A stretch of DNA of 64,000 bases from Raphanus sativus (GCF_000801105.2 NC_079519.1:13328668-13392667); one strand, 5' to 3'. Positions 21,598 through 35,580 are shown, numbered from the stretch's first letter. The notes: generated by a model not told the origin, from the sequence alone. Made by a program: numbers and translations.

Positions 21598-21904
21598 TCT
21601 TTAAATGTTTGCCTTACATTCCTGTAAATGTTCTTACCAAAGAGTAGAGATGATTTGTCGAAGTTGATGCATTGACCTGAAATTTTGTCATACTTATTGT
21701 TGGGGTCAAAATCGATATTTTAGATATCAAAGTTGGAGATTGTTATAAGTTATTTTTGTATATATATATTCGCACAAAACAACTTGAGGAGAAATAAATT
21801 TCGGAAAGTTTATGCAGAAAATACTTAAGAGAAAAGTTTAGAAGCTACGAAGGTATGCTGAATCATCAACCGAGAAGGATAAGGGAGAGAAGAGAGGAAG
21901 GATG

Positions 21905-22290
21905 ACCTCGCTACACTCCTTGTCCCTCACCTCGTTACACTCACCTCGCCACACTTGGTCTTCACGTCGCCACACTCACCACACTCGACATTGCCACACA
22001 ATCTCAGCTTGCCACACATGAACTCACATCGCCACACTCAATCCCTCTCCTCACCTCGCCACACTAACTCTTCACCTCGCCACACTCGGTCTTCACGTCG
22101 CCACACTCAAACTCACCTTGCATACGAGCTCACTTTGCCACACAATCAGTCTCTCTCTTCACTTCGCCACACTCAACTTCTCAACACTCGGTATCTCTAC
22201 ACCTCCCTCACACTCGGTCTCACCACACTCGCTTCGCCTCACAACTCTCTCTCTCCCTTCACGTCGCTGCATAACTCCCTTTTTGCATCT
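21905..22290. repeat. TCGCCACACTC minisatellite in the 5' LTR
   Basis: An imperfect tandem array of about 11-25 bp units built on CGCCACACT with variants (TCACCTCGCCACACT, TCACGTCGCCACACT). The array recurs in the 3' LTR. Confidence 0.8.
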
Positions 22291-24069
22291 ATGTTACCAC
22301 AAAGCTCCTTCATTTCTCAATAATTCTCTTATCATATTCTCCATTGAATTTCGATCTAAATGTCTTTTGTTTCGTCTTAATCGGAGTTTCCTTTGAGATT
22401 TTAAGATAAAAACAAGGAAGACTTGTTTTCTCGTAAAAATCCTAGTCAATTGTCAAGATGATACTGTTAACCTAACGACATCATATTCTCGATTAAATTA
22501 ATTGGTTTCCATCAGTTTGTATGACCAACGACATTGAGAACGTACGTCAGGAAAATTGATGGTTTTTCTGAGCATAATCGTAAATCGCGCCAGTCGTAAA
22601 ACGGTCCGAAACGACCTAAAACACGACAAAGACCCACTAATTGTTTGGATGAGAGTTGGCCCAGGTTTAAGTGACGGTCTACTCAACTTCATAGAGGAAA
22701 ATGGGAAAAAATAAATAAATGTAAACTTTCTAAGGATAAACATGGAAATTAAGAGGATAAGCAAAGATACAAGATAAAGATATACTCGAATCTCGAGAGG
22801 ATAAGGGAGAATGACCGACTTACTTTGAGAGACAATATAAACACGACTCCAAGCTCTGAAGTGGGGGGATCTGAAAATTAGGTATTAAGAAATCTCTATT
22901 AGCTTTAAGAGAACATAGTACTTATGCGTGGTTAGACTAGCAAGTTCGACACTTATAACATTTTTACTACTTTGCTCTTGTGTTCTCCATTGCTGACTAA
23001 TTTCCGTGCACCTTTTGGTGAAAATCTGTAAACGTTTCTTCATCTTAATCAACAAAACACCTAGGTGCAATTTCATATGATAGTTTGTTATCCTGCTCTT
23101 TTTGTATTTGTGTGATTACATAGGAAATTCCAATCCTCAAAGAAGTCAGGAATCTTGACTTCCTCTGTTTACTAAATCAACTGTGCAAATTTCGGTTCCT
23201 ACAATTTGAAGCTAGAAGGAGGAGGGGGATTGGATTCTCTAACTTGAATTCACTGAATGATCAAGAGACGATATGTTTACCAAACGGACAGCGATATAAT
23301 CTCTTTCAAGGACAGGGCAACGATTTATCAGAACATTCCCTATAATGATATCCATGTCGATGTATAAGTTGACTCAAGAAGTTTGGCTTATATCATCTTC
23401 AAAAACACCCTCAAAAGAATGAAATTTTGAGCCCGTTAGTGGGTTTTTTAGGGAAGCTACTATAACTCATGGTTCAGTTAGCCTCAGGGTTAAAGATATG
23501 AGCATAACAAAAATAATAGAATTTTGGTTGTTGACATCTCTGTGACTAAACTCCATGCAAGCAGTTCTGTCAACTTACCACTTGTGCCTTAAGTTCCCAA
23601 CTCCCATGGATTCAAAACGATCTTGGGAAATTGGAAGGAATCACATATTTCTTTTGCTGAGGAATTAAAACAAAAAAAAATTCCACGGCAGAAACTTAAA
23701 CCTTGCCAAAAAAGAAAAAAATGGTTTTTGCACAAAACGCCCCATAACAAGATGAAACAAAAATATTCTAGTAATTCGGAAAGGCGAGGCCTTAGAATAA
23801 AAATGCGAGCTAACTTGCGAACCTGTGATTTCGGTGTGACTCGACTGAAAGTTCTTTGAGCACTACATTGAAATCAACCCTAGTTTCTGCAAACCGTTAA
23901 AAATGGAAATCATAACTTGTTTAAAAGATAAAATTCACACGTTCGCTTGGGCTGCAGAAGACATGCGAGGTATCAACATCAACATCACATCTCACGAACT
24001 CAACTTTTTGATTTTCATACCAGTCAAACAAAAATGACGAAAGTTACGACCAGAATGCGCCAGCACCAC

Positions 24070-25640
24070 CGCGATCAATGAAAGTCAAAAGACTTCTGAA
24101 AGTTGGATCGATAACGGAGGTCAGATATCAAAAGCAACCCGGAACAGATCAACACACTGATCGAGATGGCCTCCCCGAAATCCAAACCACAGGTGCAGAG
24201 ACAAACCGGAAGAGTGGCGGCACTCAATCGCTTCATATCCTTCTACGATACTTTGAGAAGGAATAAGAAGTTTGAATGGTATGAAGAATGCGAGACAACT
24301 TTCAAACAGCTAAAGCATTATTTGACTACTCTTCCAGTTCTCTTTAAAACCATTGAGGGAGAATCCTTATATCTCTATATCGCGGTAACTGCAACAGCTA
24401 TAAGTTGCTTTTTTATCAACGAAGGAACCTGTAGACCAAAACCCAATCTTTTATGCAAATTTTGAAAGACGCCGAAAGCGATAACCGCATATGGAAAAAC
24501 TAGTGCTCGTAGTCGTAATGTCGGCATTGAAATTGAGACCATATTTCTAATTGCCTGCAATCTTAATTCTCACCACATTCCCACTTCGGACAATTTTGCA
24601 TAGTCCTAGTCAATCAGGGAGATTAGCAAAACGGGTAATCGAGTTGAGCTACATCAAATGTCAAACAAGAACATGTTCTAAGTCCCAGGTACTCTCTGAC
24701 TTTTTAGTAGAATACCTGACAGAGGGCACGCCGAATCAAGAACCAAACTCAACATGGATCCTTCACATTGACAGATCTTCATCCAAACATGGTTCATGGA
24801 TCAGAATTCGTCTCACGCCACCAACAGGAGAAGTGCTGCAGCAGTCGTTCTGACTAACTTTCCATGTCTCCAATAATGAGGCCAAGTACGACGCACTAAT
24901 CTCAGGACTACGATTAGCCCACGAGCTCATGATACACAACGTTCACGCTTACTGCGATTCTCAACTTGTCGCAAACTAGTACAACGGAGAATATGAAGCA
25001 AGAGACAAAAGGATGGATTCATACTTAAAACTCGTCTAGGATCTCGCAGAATACTTCGATCAATTCACTCTCAGATGAATCCACCACGCGTAAAACATTC
25101 AGGCTGACGCCTTGGCAGCCCTAGCAACTAGCATAGATTCGAGTCTCAAACGAGTAATTCCCGTGGATTTCATAGAACACCCAAGCATTGAGCCAGCAAT
25201 CTTCGCAAATCTGATCCACTCGCAAGGAAGCAGCCAGGCTGAGGCTATAAACAAAACAATCCTAGAAGGACTTAAAAAATGTATGGACGCTAAGAAGGGC
25301 CTATAGGCCAAATAACTTAAAGGAGTAAAGTGGTCTCATCGAACGACTCTGAGGCAAGTAACATGAGAAACCCCTTCGCCCTGGCCTATGATAAAAATGT
25401 GTAATTCCAGGAGAAGTCGAATTCCCTGGATTACGACGAAGCCTACTCCTGGAGTGAGGAACATGATGCATCTAGACGATTTTGCAAAAACAATGAGAGC
25501 CAAAATCAAGCGTTCATACGAAGTCAGAACTATTAACAACCTGGAAAAAATACTACAATAACGTAAAAAGTTGCAGATTCAGAGAAGGCGACCTGGTCTT
25601 GCCTAAGGTTCTTCAAAGTAGCTCTAACAAAAATCGGGCA
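24070..25640 (+). pseudogene. Gypsy pol remnant: RT, RNase H and integrase pieces
   Basis: 24166-24465 encodes the C-terminal part of a gypsy RT and connection (QRQTGRVAALNRFIS, KFEWYEECETTFKQLK, LYLYIAVTATAIS). 24551-24960 gives RNase H-like pieces (LHIDRSSSKHGS, YDALISGLRLAHEL). 25085-25311 joins an RNase H end (KRVIPVDFIEHPS) almost directly to integrase sequence (SSQAEAINKTILEGLKK), so the integrase core is deleted. 25330-25640 has the integrase tail (FREGDLVLPKV). Many stops and frame changes are present. There is no gag. Confidence 0.75.
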
Positions 25641-25714
25641 AAATCGGAGCAAACTGAGAAATACCATACAAAATATAAAAGTGGCCTGACCAGGGGCATA
25701 CAAGCTCAAATCAC

Positions 25715-25990
25715 CACACTCCGTACCTCTCCCTCACCTCACTACACTCAGTTTTCACCTAGCCACACTCGGTCCTCATGTCGCCACACTCGACATCGCC
25801 GCACTCGACTTTGCCACACTCCAGCTCACATCACCCCACCCAAGCTCACATCGCCAAACACGAGCTCATCTCGCCACACTTAGTCTCTCTCTCTTTACCT
25901 CGCCCCTCTTAGACTTGCCACACACGGTCTCTATCCACCTTGCCACACTCGCTTCGCCTCACAGCTCTCTCTCCCTTCACTTTTTCGCAT
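25715..25990. repeat. CGCCACACTC minisatellite in the 3' LTR
   Basis: The same family of units as 21905-22290, shorter and with different unit order. The two LTR arrays have therefore changed independently since insertion. Confidence 0.75.
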
Positions 25991-28210
25991 AACTCCCTCC
26001 TTGGATATACGTCGCCACAGTGCTCCTTCATTGCTAAATAAGGCTCTCATTTTATTCGTGAATGCCTTTCGTTTCGTCTCAATTAGAGTATATGTTAAGA
26101 TTTTACGATAAAAACAAGGAAGACGTGTTTTCTCGTAAATGTCCTAGTCAATTGTCAAGACAATACTGGTTAACTTAACATCATCGTATCCTCAATTAAA
26201 TTAATTGGTTTCCATCAATTCTTATGACCAACGACATAGAGAGCATATGTTGGAAATATTGACAGATTTTTCGAGAATAATCGTAAAAAACACGAAAGTC
26301 GTAAAATGGTCAAAATGGCCCAAAACACGATGAAAGCCCACTTCTGGTATGGATGAGAGTTGGCCCAGGTTCCAATGACAGTCTAATTGACTTCATAGAG
26401 GATAAATATAATATTTTTGAGAATAAACATGGAAGTTGAGAGTATAAGGATATACTCGTTCTTGAGAGGAAAAGGGAAGATGGCCAAATTTGAGAGTCTA
26501 TATTTACATGATTCCAATCTCTGAATGGGGGATCCAACAATTAAGCATTAAAAAAAATCTCTGTTAGTTTTAGGAGAACTTAGGACTTAGGTGACTAGAC
26601 TAGCAAGTTGGACACTTAGAACGATTTTACTGCTTTGTTCATGTGTACTTTATTGTTGACAAGTTATGTGCACCTTTTTGGTGAAATTATGTAAACGTTT
26701 CTTCATCATAATCAATAAAATGCCTCCGTGCATTTTTTTCTTTTTTGTATTACACAGGGAATTCGGATCTTCAAGGAAAGTCGAGAATCTTGCTTTTGAC
26801 TTTCCTTCGTTTACTAAATCGACAATGCGAATTTATGTTCCCACATTTACTTTCTACTTTTATAACTTCTTGACATTCATTGGGTTTCTCATTACAAAAG
26901 AAAAAGCTATCATCAACAAAGAGTAGGTAAGATACCGAGGTGCTAGCATTGAAACACACATCCCGCTTTTCTTCCCTGATTTTATGCATGATTGCGAAGG
27001 CTAAAGAGTGCTTCCATGCATAGGTTAATTAAATATGAACTGTTCCATCTCGTTAGGATCTCTCTGGCGTAAACCTATTTCAAGAGTAATATTCCCTCTT
27101 TGTGGACATGATGACCTTATATTTGACCGATGATATACAACACATAATCCAATCAACCCATGTGGTCGAGAATCTCAATTTATACATTATTGCTATAATG
27201 AATGCACATCCCGTCATGTCATACGCTTTGCTCATATCTCTTTTTATTGTCATGTTCTTGTTATTTTCTTCTGAGTTTGTTCTAAGTCCACTAAACATCT
27301 CCTTTTCAGTCATGATGTTGTACGTAATCTATTTCCATCAACAAATGCTAATTTCTGAAATACAATATGTGAGAACTTTTTTAATTCTCTAGCATAAGAC
27401 ATTAGTGATTGTCTGATGGATGTTACACAAACTGATTGGCCTGAATTATGCCATCTCGTTAGGCATATCCATTTACGAGATTAGACGCATATTGTGTCAT
27501 TCATCGCTTAGGCCATAATGCCATATAAAATGAGTTAGTTAATTATACGGGTTAAATCCTCATTCATTATATTTCTGAAATTCTGATAAAATAGAATAGT
27601 TATCCCAACAAATCGAGGATAATTTTTAGGATGTATCACAAATAACACTAGATTAACCTCTCAATCTGTAATTGGGGCAGTCAAATCATTATTAATCAAC
27701 TCCATGATTGTTGTCAAAGCAATGGCTAGAGCTTCATCAATTTTCTCTAAACTTAAAGATTCAAAGATTTGTTTAAAATAATTTTTAGTAGTGATTACCA
27801 ATCTCTTTTCATCGTCAACTATAATCTTCATCAATTTTGGAAGTGTCAATTAGGCGTGTGATTCGCTTAGCACTCTCTTTCATTGTTTCTATGGTTTTCT
27901 TAGTTGTGGTTTTGTCATTGCTGAAACACAATAATTAAGAAACTTTATTTCTGAAATACAATAATTAAAGAAACTTTATTTATAGAATATGATATTATTA
28001 ATATTAAATTAAAATTTAACCGATTATTATCATAATGTAATGTATACTATCAAAAGGGAAGAAGTCTTAAAAATCTATCTATACAAATTGTTTGGACCTT
28101 TTTTTTTTTTTACCTTCCCCTGTTATATTATAACATAACATAACAAATCTTTTGCACCCTATATATTTTCCGGTTGTTATAAGCCGTGAAAGTTGCTTAA
28201 ACCATTTAAA

Positions 28211-28260
28211 TCCCCTATATATTAAAGGAGAAGCATTTTTAAGGCTTTCTTTAAACGGTT
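28211..28260 (+). mobile_element. Helitron-like 5' terminus
   Basis: It starts TCCCCTATATATTAAAGG after a host A and continues AGAAGCATTTTT. The same pattern (TC, then TATATATTAAA, then GAGAAGCATTTT) starts the element at 29911. No matching 3' end was found between 28260 and 29910, so the two may be nested or this one truncated. Confidence 0.5.
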
Positions 28261-28719
28261 TTCACCAGAATGCATGAAAAGGCTCTATTCCACGTGTCAC
28301 TCTGTGAGCGATTTGAAGAAAAACGCAACATTTAATGCTTAACTTTCTTTCCTTTTTTGCTTAAATGACAAGGAACATAACGAATTTTTTTTTTCGTAGC
28401 TTTGACGTCAAACGACAAGAAACAACCACAATAAAAACATATAGTTTCAATCCCCATCTCAGCAAGGGGATATAGATCGTACCAAACTCACCACCACGAA
28501 CCAGAAATACTTAGAAGCATTTTCGGTGAGATTTCTCTATTTCTATTTCATGTCTCTTTGTCTCTCTGAAACACTACTTGAACGTTTTCTCTGCGTACGT
28601 ATCTCGCTTTAATTTATTTGTCAAGGTAACTAAGCGAGGAGGAAGAGACGATGCAAAGACAAGGAGGCACGAGGATGTAAAGGAACAACCATTGTTCATA
28701 GCGAACATAACCCAAAGCG

Positions 28720-29155
28720 AGACGTGTTCTTCTGAGTTCCCTTATGCATTGCCATACCATCTTGCATTAGAGAATGGAGAGGAGAGGAAGCTTGATTCAA
28801 CGTTAGCATACGCTATGCAAGCGTTGAAGGTTGGAGCAGAGTCTGATCTTCAAGTATGGTTGCTTCTGGCTCGGGTTTTATCGTGGATGCAGCGCTTAAC
28901 GAGACAGAGAAGTGGGAACAAGGGAAGCTGTTACGTCTGAATGCAAAGGTTCGTGTAGCCAAAGGAGAAGTTAAGGATTCTATTGAGACTTACGCACAAC
29001 TTCTTGCACTCCTTCGGGTTCAAATCATGAAGCTTTAGTTCTGTAAAGAAAAATCCAAAGGGATGTGATGTAGAGGGTTTAGGAGTCTTAAGCTTGGGAC
29101 GTGGAATGATTTTGCTCATATCTATATAAACCTCTCGCAATGGGATGACGAAGAG
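28720..29155 (+). pseudogene. Fragment of an NPG1/NPGR-type TPR (calmodulin-binding) gene
   Basis: Three reading-frame pieces in order: YHLALENGEERKLDSTLAY ... VWLLLARVLS (28755-28882); AALNETEKWEQGKLLR ... GEVKDSIETYAQLLALLRV (28885-29025); and, after a stop, LGTWNDFAHIYINLSQW (29094-29145). This matches the TPR region of the No Pollen Germination family. About ten residues are missing between the first two pieces, and stops and frameshifts break the rest. It has no introns. The Helitron-like 5' end 500 bp upstream suggests capture by a Helitron, though retroposition is possible. Confidence 0.65.
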
Positions 29156-29910
29156 ACATGAGAAAGATCATGCCAATCGTGTTGATGAGTTATATATATA
29201 AACCTCGCGCAATTGCCTCTGTTTCTTCTCCGTATTGTCTCAGTTTCTTCTCAGTATCTTCTCTGTTTTTTCACGTAAATATATAGTTTTGCGGTCAGTT
29301 GATGAGTTGCGAGGTTGGTTGGTCGAGGTCTCTCTTATGTTTTGTTAATGATCAACTATATAAAATGAAGAGATAATAACTTCATACAATCTGTTTTTGT
29401 TATCAATTCATTCACGTTCCTTTGCCTTTTTAATTCATGCAAGAACGGTTTTGTTAATTGATGAGTTTGGTCTGTTAGAATAACATAATCTTCAAACACA
29501 TTTTTATTTAATAACATGGACGTTATCGTGACGACCCTCTATGTTTGAATAACATAATTTCAGATGGTATATCAGAACGATATAAAGGAACTCCATGGTA
29601 TACAGATGAAGAAGAAGAAGATCGAGAACAAGTGTTTACGTTATGAACTTTGTATATATCTAACCCTTTTATTAATCTTCGACCTTGGTATTTTTTGGCG
29701 TTTTGTGTGGGATTTATTTTGAAGACCTTTTTATTAATTAAAATTAACAATTTTTTTAAGTAAATATAATAATATTTATTTTCTTGCTTAACAAGTTTCA
29801 AATATCTACGAAAAGAAGAAAATTTCATAAAAAATAACTAATATAAGATATTTTTAACATAATGTAATTTAGCATTTACATTCTTATTTCCTTTCCTATT
29901 AGCCTTAATA

Positions 29911-32900
29911 TCTCATATATATATTAAATGAGAAGCATTTTGCAATTTTTGCAATAAATGTGTTCACACACACATTGACACAAAATACTTACGTGTCACT
30001 CTCACATTATTCTCACATTCATTTAGCAATTAATGTGTTCACACACTATTTTTTTAATTATATCGTAGACAATTTAATGTGTTTACACACTAATTCTTTT
30101 TTATCATCTTTTTTTTTGTTTTTCGTATTATTAATTTTTGTATTATTAAATTCAAGTTCACTCGAGACAATTACTGAATAATATAATTGTTGAAAGGAAT
30201 AAACTACAATAAGATTCACATCGAGTGAGAATGTTTTTAGAAATTGAAAGTTCCGTATTTAGCTGAACTTGGCCATGATTGAAGTTTATGCATACAAAAG
30301 CAACAAATAATTATGATTGGTTATGATTTAAAAAATTTAGGTGAAAAACAGCACACAAAGTTAGATATTTAGTTTAGCAAAATATTATTTTTCTTTACAG
30401 AATTTTCATATCAAACCAAGAATTAAGAACATAATCAGATCATAGAAAAAAACCAGAAAATAAAAAAATTCATGAAATCGATTGAAAAAACATAATTCAT
30501 GTACCGAGTAAAGAGATCACATTCTTTCCGAGGCAACTCTAACTCATTTCACTTGATTATATCATGTTTTATTATGTTTACCAATTTTTTTTTAAGTACA
30601 CGTTATTGGTTATAGACTACATCAATTTTGTAACAAGCATTGATACGATGCCCAACTATTTTTATTGGTATTCTTAAAATGTAGTCCAATGATTATGTAT
30701 GAAGAATAATCCCAACATATTAGCTTTACATTTATTTTTATTTTTTTATATTAGTAGAAGAAAGTAAGCATGGATAAAATATTTGGATTCGAAGAACCGA
30801 ACTGAACTTGATTTGAAAGTAATACTAAACTAGGTTGCATGGAAGCTTCATTGGACGTACGCTTCCCGCTTCGGAACCGGGATCGGAATCAGAACTTTGT
30901 GGAAACTTGCGGAATCTCGCTTCCAAAACGCTTCCAAAATATTCTCTTTAAATACCTTTTGGAAGCTTACGATTCCGTTTTGAAATCACGTTTCCAATTT
31001 TTAAAACACAATGGTATAAATCAATAAAAATATAAAATCATAGTTTTTATTTATATAAAATCTAAAATTTAGTAATGAAATAGAGAGAATAGAAATATAT
31101 GAATTCTTTGCACAAAAAAAAGGAATATACAAACTCTAAAATTAATAGTATAAATTATATTTTTGTATTAAGGTTTTTATTAAAGATATAGAATATATTC
31201 AAATATATATTTTTATGAAGTAATAAAATAATTAATATAATAATTTATTTAAACTTATTTTATGTGTGTGTTTCACAGCTTTAATACGAAATCATTTGAA
31301 AATTATTATAAATGAATAAGTGATTTATTTTAAATTTAAATCATATAATCTTTAGTTTTAGATTTTATAAAATTTTCATATATATATATATATATATATA
31401 TACATGCTTCCAACACGTATCCGCTTCCTAATGTTTTGAAAAATCTCGCTTTTACGTTTCCATACACTTCTGCTTCCACGTTTCCGCTTCTGTTTCCATG
31501 TAACATAGATACTAAACACAAATTAAAAGTTAAAACAGAGAAACTACTCAAATGGATCTGAAAGTTTAATATTCAGATAACCATACCCGAATCCAATCCA
31601 AACTAGAATATTTTGGATACTGAAAATATCGAAAACACAATTACATACTTTAATATATTAGTTTAAAATTTATATCTATTAGATATTCATTAATATGAAA
31701 ATGTCTAAAATAATAAAATATGTTTTAAATACTGAAATATATTTTATCCATTTAAATATTTAAACTGGACTATTTTAATATAAATTTAAGTATTTAGTTT
31801 TTCATTATTTAATTTTTAATTTTTTTTTAATTTTGAGGATTAAGTATATTTTGATTTTTGTTAAAAATTACATAATTAAAATAGGTATCCAAATTCAAAC
31901 ATGAACTGAACATGCAATGCTTCGAACCAAATTCATACCATATTCAAACAAAAAAACTGCAAATACCTGAATCATATTAAAAAATTTAACTCTAAAATTA
32001 AAAATCTGAAATCTGATTAACTCAACTAAATCCGAACAGATATCTAAATTTTCGTTTGTGATTATTTAAATTCAATGTGTTTTATTTACCGTTTTAGATG
32101 ATCTTAACTCTTAAGATCACATGAAGGACCTATGCAAGATCAGATCGAGAAGACATGGGAAACATATTATGCAGTACTCACATCAACATTAATCGGAATT
32201 TATATTATTGAAATCAATAAAAACTAATTTCTATGAGTATAAATATACAATCTTTTTATATTATGTCTAAGTTCAAACAACACAAATATTAGATTATCTT
32301 ATATAAAATACATAATCTTAAAATGTCACCAACATTGTTTGTACAAACAATACAAATAATATTGGATGTCCTTTTTCTTAAAATATTATTTATATTTTAT
32401 TTGCTTTTGCAAGCATTTAGAATTTAAAAAATGAAATCATTGCTTCGACATAAGAATTGTTGAAAGTTCATATAACATGCAACCAAACAAATATAACAGT
32501 TTTAGGTTTATCACCGAAGAAATAGAAAACCTCGATCACTTCAACGGAACAATACAAAATAAATATGGATTTAGAATGATATTTATATTTTAGGAGGTTA
32601 AAAAAATGTAATACCGAACGAATATCCAAATTAAACAAACATAATGTCTTTTTATCTTAAAAAGTACAACTGGACAAAATATCCGGAACTGAAGAACCGA
32701 CCCGAAACTGACCCAAAAATCAGGGTCCCGAACTCGATCAGACACGTGGTGAATAACCGAATGAATCCTAAACTGATGTATCCAAAGAACCGGTACTCAA
32801 CCCGATCCGAACTGAGAACCAAATAAGTATCCGAAGATTTCTGAAATGTAAATATATATTTTAAAATATTATTTATAATTATATGTATAGTTATTTTAAA

Positions 32901-33346
32901 AATTAGAATTACAATTAAAAATTAAAAATATTAATTATGTTTGTGTATTTGCAGATAAAATATGATAGTCTGGATAGAAATACTCAAAAACAGTGTCTAA
33001 TGAGTAATTTTAGTTATTTTTGTTACATTTGGATAGTTTGGATAAAAAATACCCGAACCGAATCAGATTATATAGTTACTTTGAGTACAATTATCTAAAT
33101 CCGTTTCAGATACGTTAGTTATTCATGTATTTTCAGATTCTTTTACATCAAAAGTGAACCCATCCGAACCCGGGAAGACCGGACTCGGAATTTTGTGATA
33201 TTCGAGCGGGATTTAATTTTCAAATCCAAAAAACGCGATATTCGAAAGAACCAATCGTAGCCGATGGATACCCGAATACCTACACCTATTAAAAAGATAA
33301 CAAAATTAATAATCTCATCCCGTGTAAGGCACGAGTTATTACCTAG
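29911..33346 (+). mobile_element. Helitron, about 3.4 kb, non-coding
   Basis: The 5' end TCTCATATATATATTAAATG follows an A. The 3' end has a stem around CCCGTG/CACGAG at about 33319-33334 and then CTAG at 33343-33346, followed by T. The interior is AT-rich and shows no Rep/helicase. It has degenerate CCGAAC-type words at 30780-30840, 32680-32830 and 33160-33280. Pairing of these two ends is inference; the interior may hold other insertions. Confidence 0.55.
30834..31505. repeat. Possible inverted-terminus element rich in GGAAGC/GCTTCC
   Basis: The left side, TGCATGGAAGCTTC (30836-), is mirrored by GCTTCTGTTTCCATGTA (to about 31503). Both sides are crowded with GGAAGC/GGAAAC words, and the middle is AT-rich with an (AT)n run at 31378-31401. 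No target duplication is clear. Confidence 0.3.
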
Positions 33347-34737
33347 TCTTTTAGTAAACATTATACCGTGAAATTTAATAACGTCCCTATTAGGGTGTGC
33401 TTTGGGCCCATAACTTAACAAAGAAAATTTAACAAACCCAATTAACTTCAGGGTCATTTTTAATTCTTAGAAATAAAAAAGCTCAAATTATGAAGACCAT
33501 TTATACATAAATACATATAAATAATACATTATTTTAATATTAAAGATACCTAATAATAAAACATTTGTTTGAAACTAAATAATTATTATTTTATAATATA
33601 GTTACTATTAATAAAAAAATTATAATGTAGTTATTAATAATAAAATTTAAAATAAAAAAAATATAATAATTGGTTCACTATTTTGGTAGATTGATGTAAT
33701 TACAAATAAACTTAAAATTTTTTGTTATTTAATAATAAACATGTTGGTATTAATAATGAGGTTTCGTACAAAAAAATATTTCTTATGCAAGTCAAATATA
33801 TATTGATATATCAAATAAATCTATAACATAGATCATATCGAAAATTACATTCTCAGTGGGTTAATAACGGTCTTTATGATTTTAAGATATTTTTACTCTC
33901 ACTATGTATATGTAACTAGATATCTAGGTTGGACCACAATTCTCTCGGATATGAAAACTCAATAAAAATATTATACCAGACTGAATTATAATTATAATAC
34001 AAGAACTTTTAAATATTATAGATATCTATTAATAGACATAAATTAATTTGATAATTGGCTTTACGGTCAGATCTAGTAAAATATTATTTGTCTACAAGTT
34101 TTAATAATGTTAAAAAGATCTTAAATCTAGTAAAATATTATATTTTATTGTATCTAAATTTTCCGAAATTTTTGATGCTATGTAATGGATTGTAGTTTCG
34201 TGACAAAAAAAAAATGTAATGGATTGTAGTAAGTTAGCACGTGACAGTCAACAACTCAAATATGCCTAGGCAACTAACTTTTTATATATAAAAGGATATT
34301 TAAAGTATATTTACAAGTTCTGTTCTCTTTTCAGACCATTGTAAAGTATAAATTTATCGTAGGTTTCTACTGGAATTTCGTTTCTTTGCTAACAGCCTTC
34401 AATTTTTTTGTGTTAATAAAGCTACAATAGTTGATTTGAAGCAGCACTTGTTGAACCTGTGGGTACAATCTCATGGGAGGCACTCGGTCTAATGGACGCC
34501 ACTGCGTTTGGTAGCAGAAGACATTTTTAGTTGATCTTTTCTGAAAAATTTATTAATATATATGTAAATCAGCTGGTAATTTTCAAAATAGTAATATTTA
34601 TAAGGTATTTTGAAAGCTTTTACGAATTTACTGATAAACTTATTGCTTAAAAGTTATTGTCAAATATTGCTTACTTCTATCAGTAAGACTGTTAAAAATT
34701 ATATAATAATGAGATAATCGATCAAATTTCTCATGTT
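33347..34737. other. AT-rich intergenic sequence
   Basis: No gene or element border is recognised. Confidence 0.4.
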
Positions 34738-35031
34738 AGCTCTGTTCTTTTGCAAGACGCTGCGTCAGCGGCTTGCGGCGAAATGTATAACTGTTTTTTT
34801 TTTCATTTATCTCAAGAGTAATACCAGCGGCGATGCCTTTGCCTATCAAAAATAATCGCAGCGTCCATCCACCTGCCGCTACTTATAACAACGTCACAGT
34901 CGACACCGGAAACCTTCGCGAAAATGATCACCGCGTCAGTTTGATTAATTTCCACCATCTTTTTTTCTTATTTTGATGTTCAGTTTTTGGCCGCAAGCCG
35001 CTGCGTCCGCATCTTGTAAAAGAACAGGGCT
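34738..35031. mobile_element. MITE of about 293 bp with about 40-bp inverted termini
   Basis: The left end AGCTCTGTTCTTTTGCAAGA and the right end TCTTGTAAAAGAACAGGGCT are inverted copies. The similarity runs on through GCTGCGTCAGCGGCTTGCGG against CCGCAAGCCGCTGCGTCCGC. The element is more GC-rich than its surroundings. The target duplication is unclear (TGTTA left, TGTTG right), so the superfamily (hAT or PIF/Harbinger) is open. Confidence 0.65.

Positions 35032-35580
<549 letters not shown>

Larger units (their letters stand above)
21698..26845 (+). mobile_element. Decayed Ty3/gypsy element, Tat-like
   Basis: The 5' LTR is about 21698-23203 (TGTTGGGGTCAAAATCG ... TTCGGTTCCTACA). It is followed by a primer-site-like ATTTGAAGCTAGAAGGAGG. 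The interior holds broken pol sequence. A 3' LTR copy at about 25690-26845 lacks its first part. It lies within LINE RT sequence. TACTT occurs on both sides (21691-21695 and 26848-26852) but is offset by two bases from the TG/CA ends, so the target duplication is uncertain. Confidence 0.75.
21598..27860 (-). pseudogene. LINE reverse transcriptase remnant, interrupted by a gypsy element
   Basis: Read on the minus strand: 27849-27661 has an N-terminal RT region (KNYFKQIFESLSLEK). 27313-27080 has IKRDMSKAYD and WVDWIMCCISSVKYKV. 26989-26850 has the catalytic block as VSYLLFVDDSFFFC (usual FADD changed to FVDD). After the gypsy element, 21697-21598 continues with the ISGQCINFDKSSLLFGK block. Order and strand agree with one LINE ORF2. 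Stops and diverged gaps (27330-27660) show it is dead. Confidence 0.75.
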
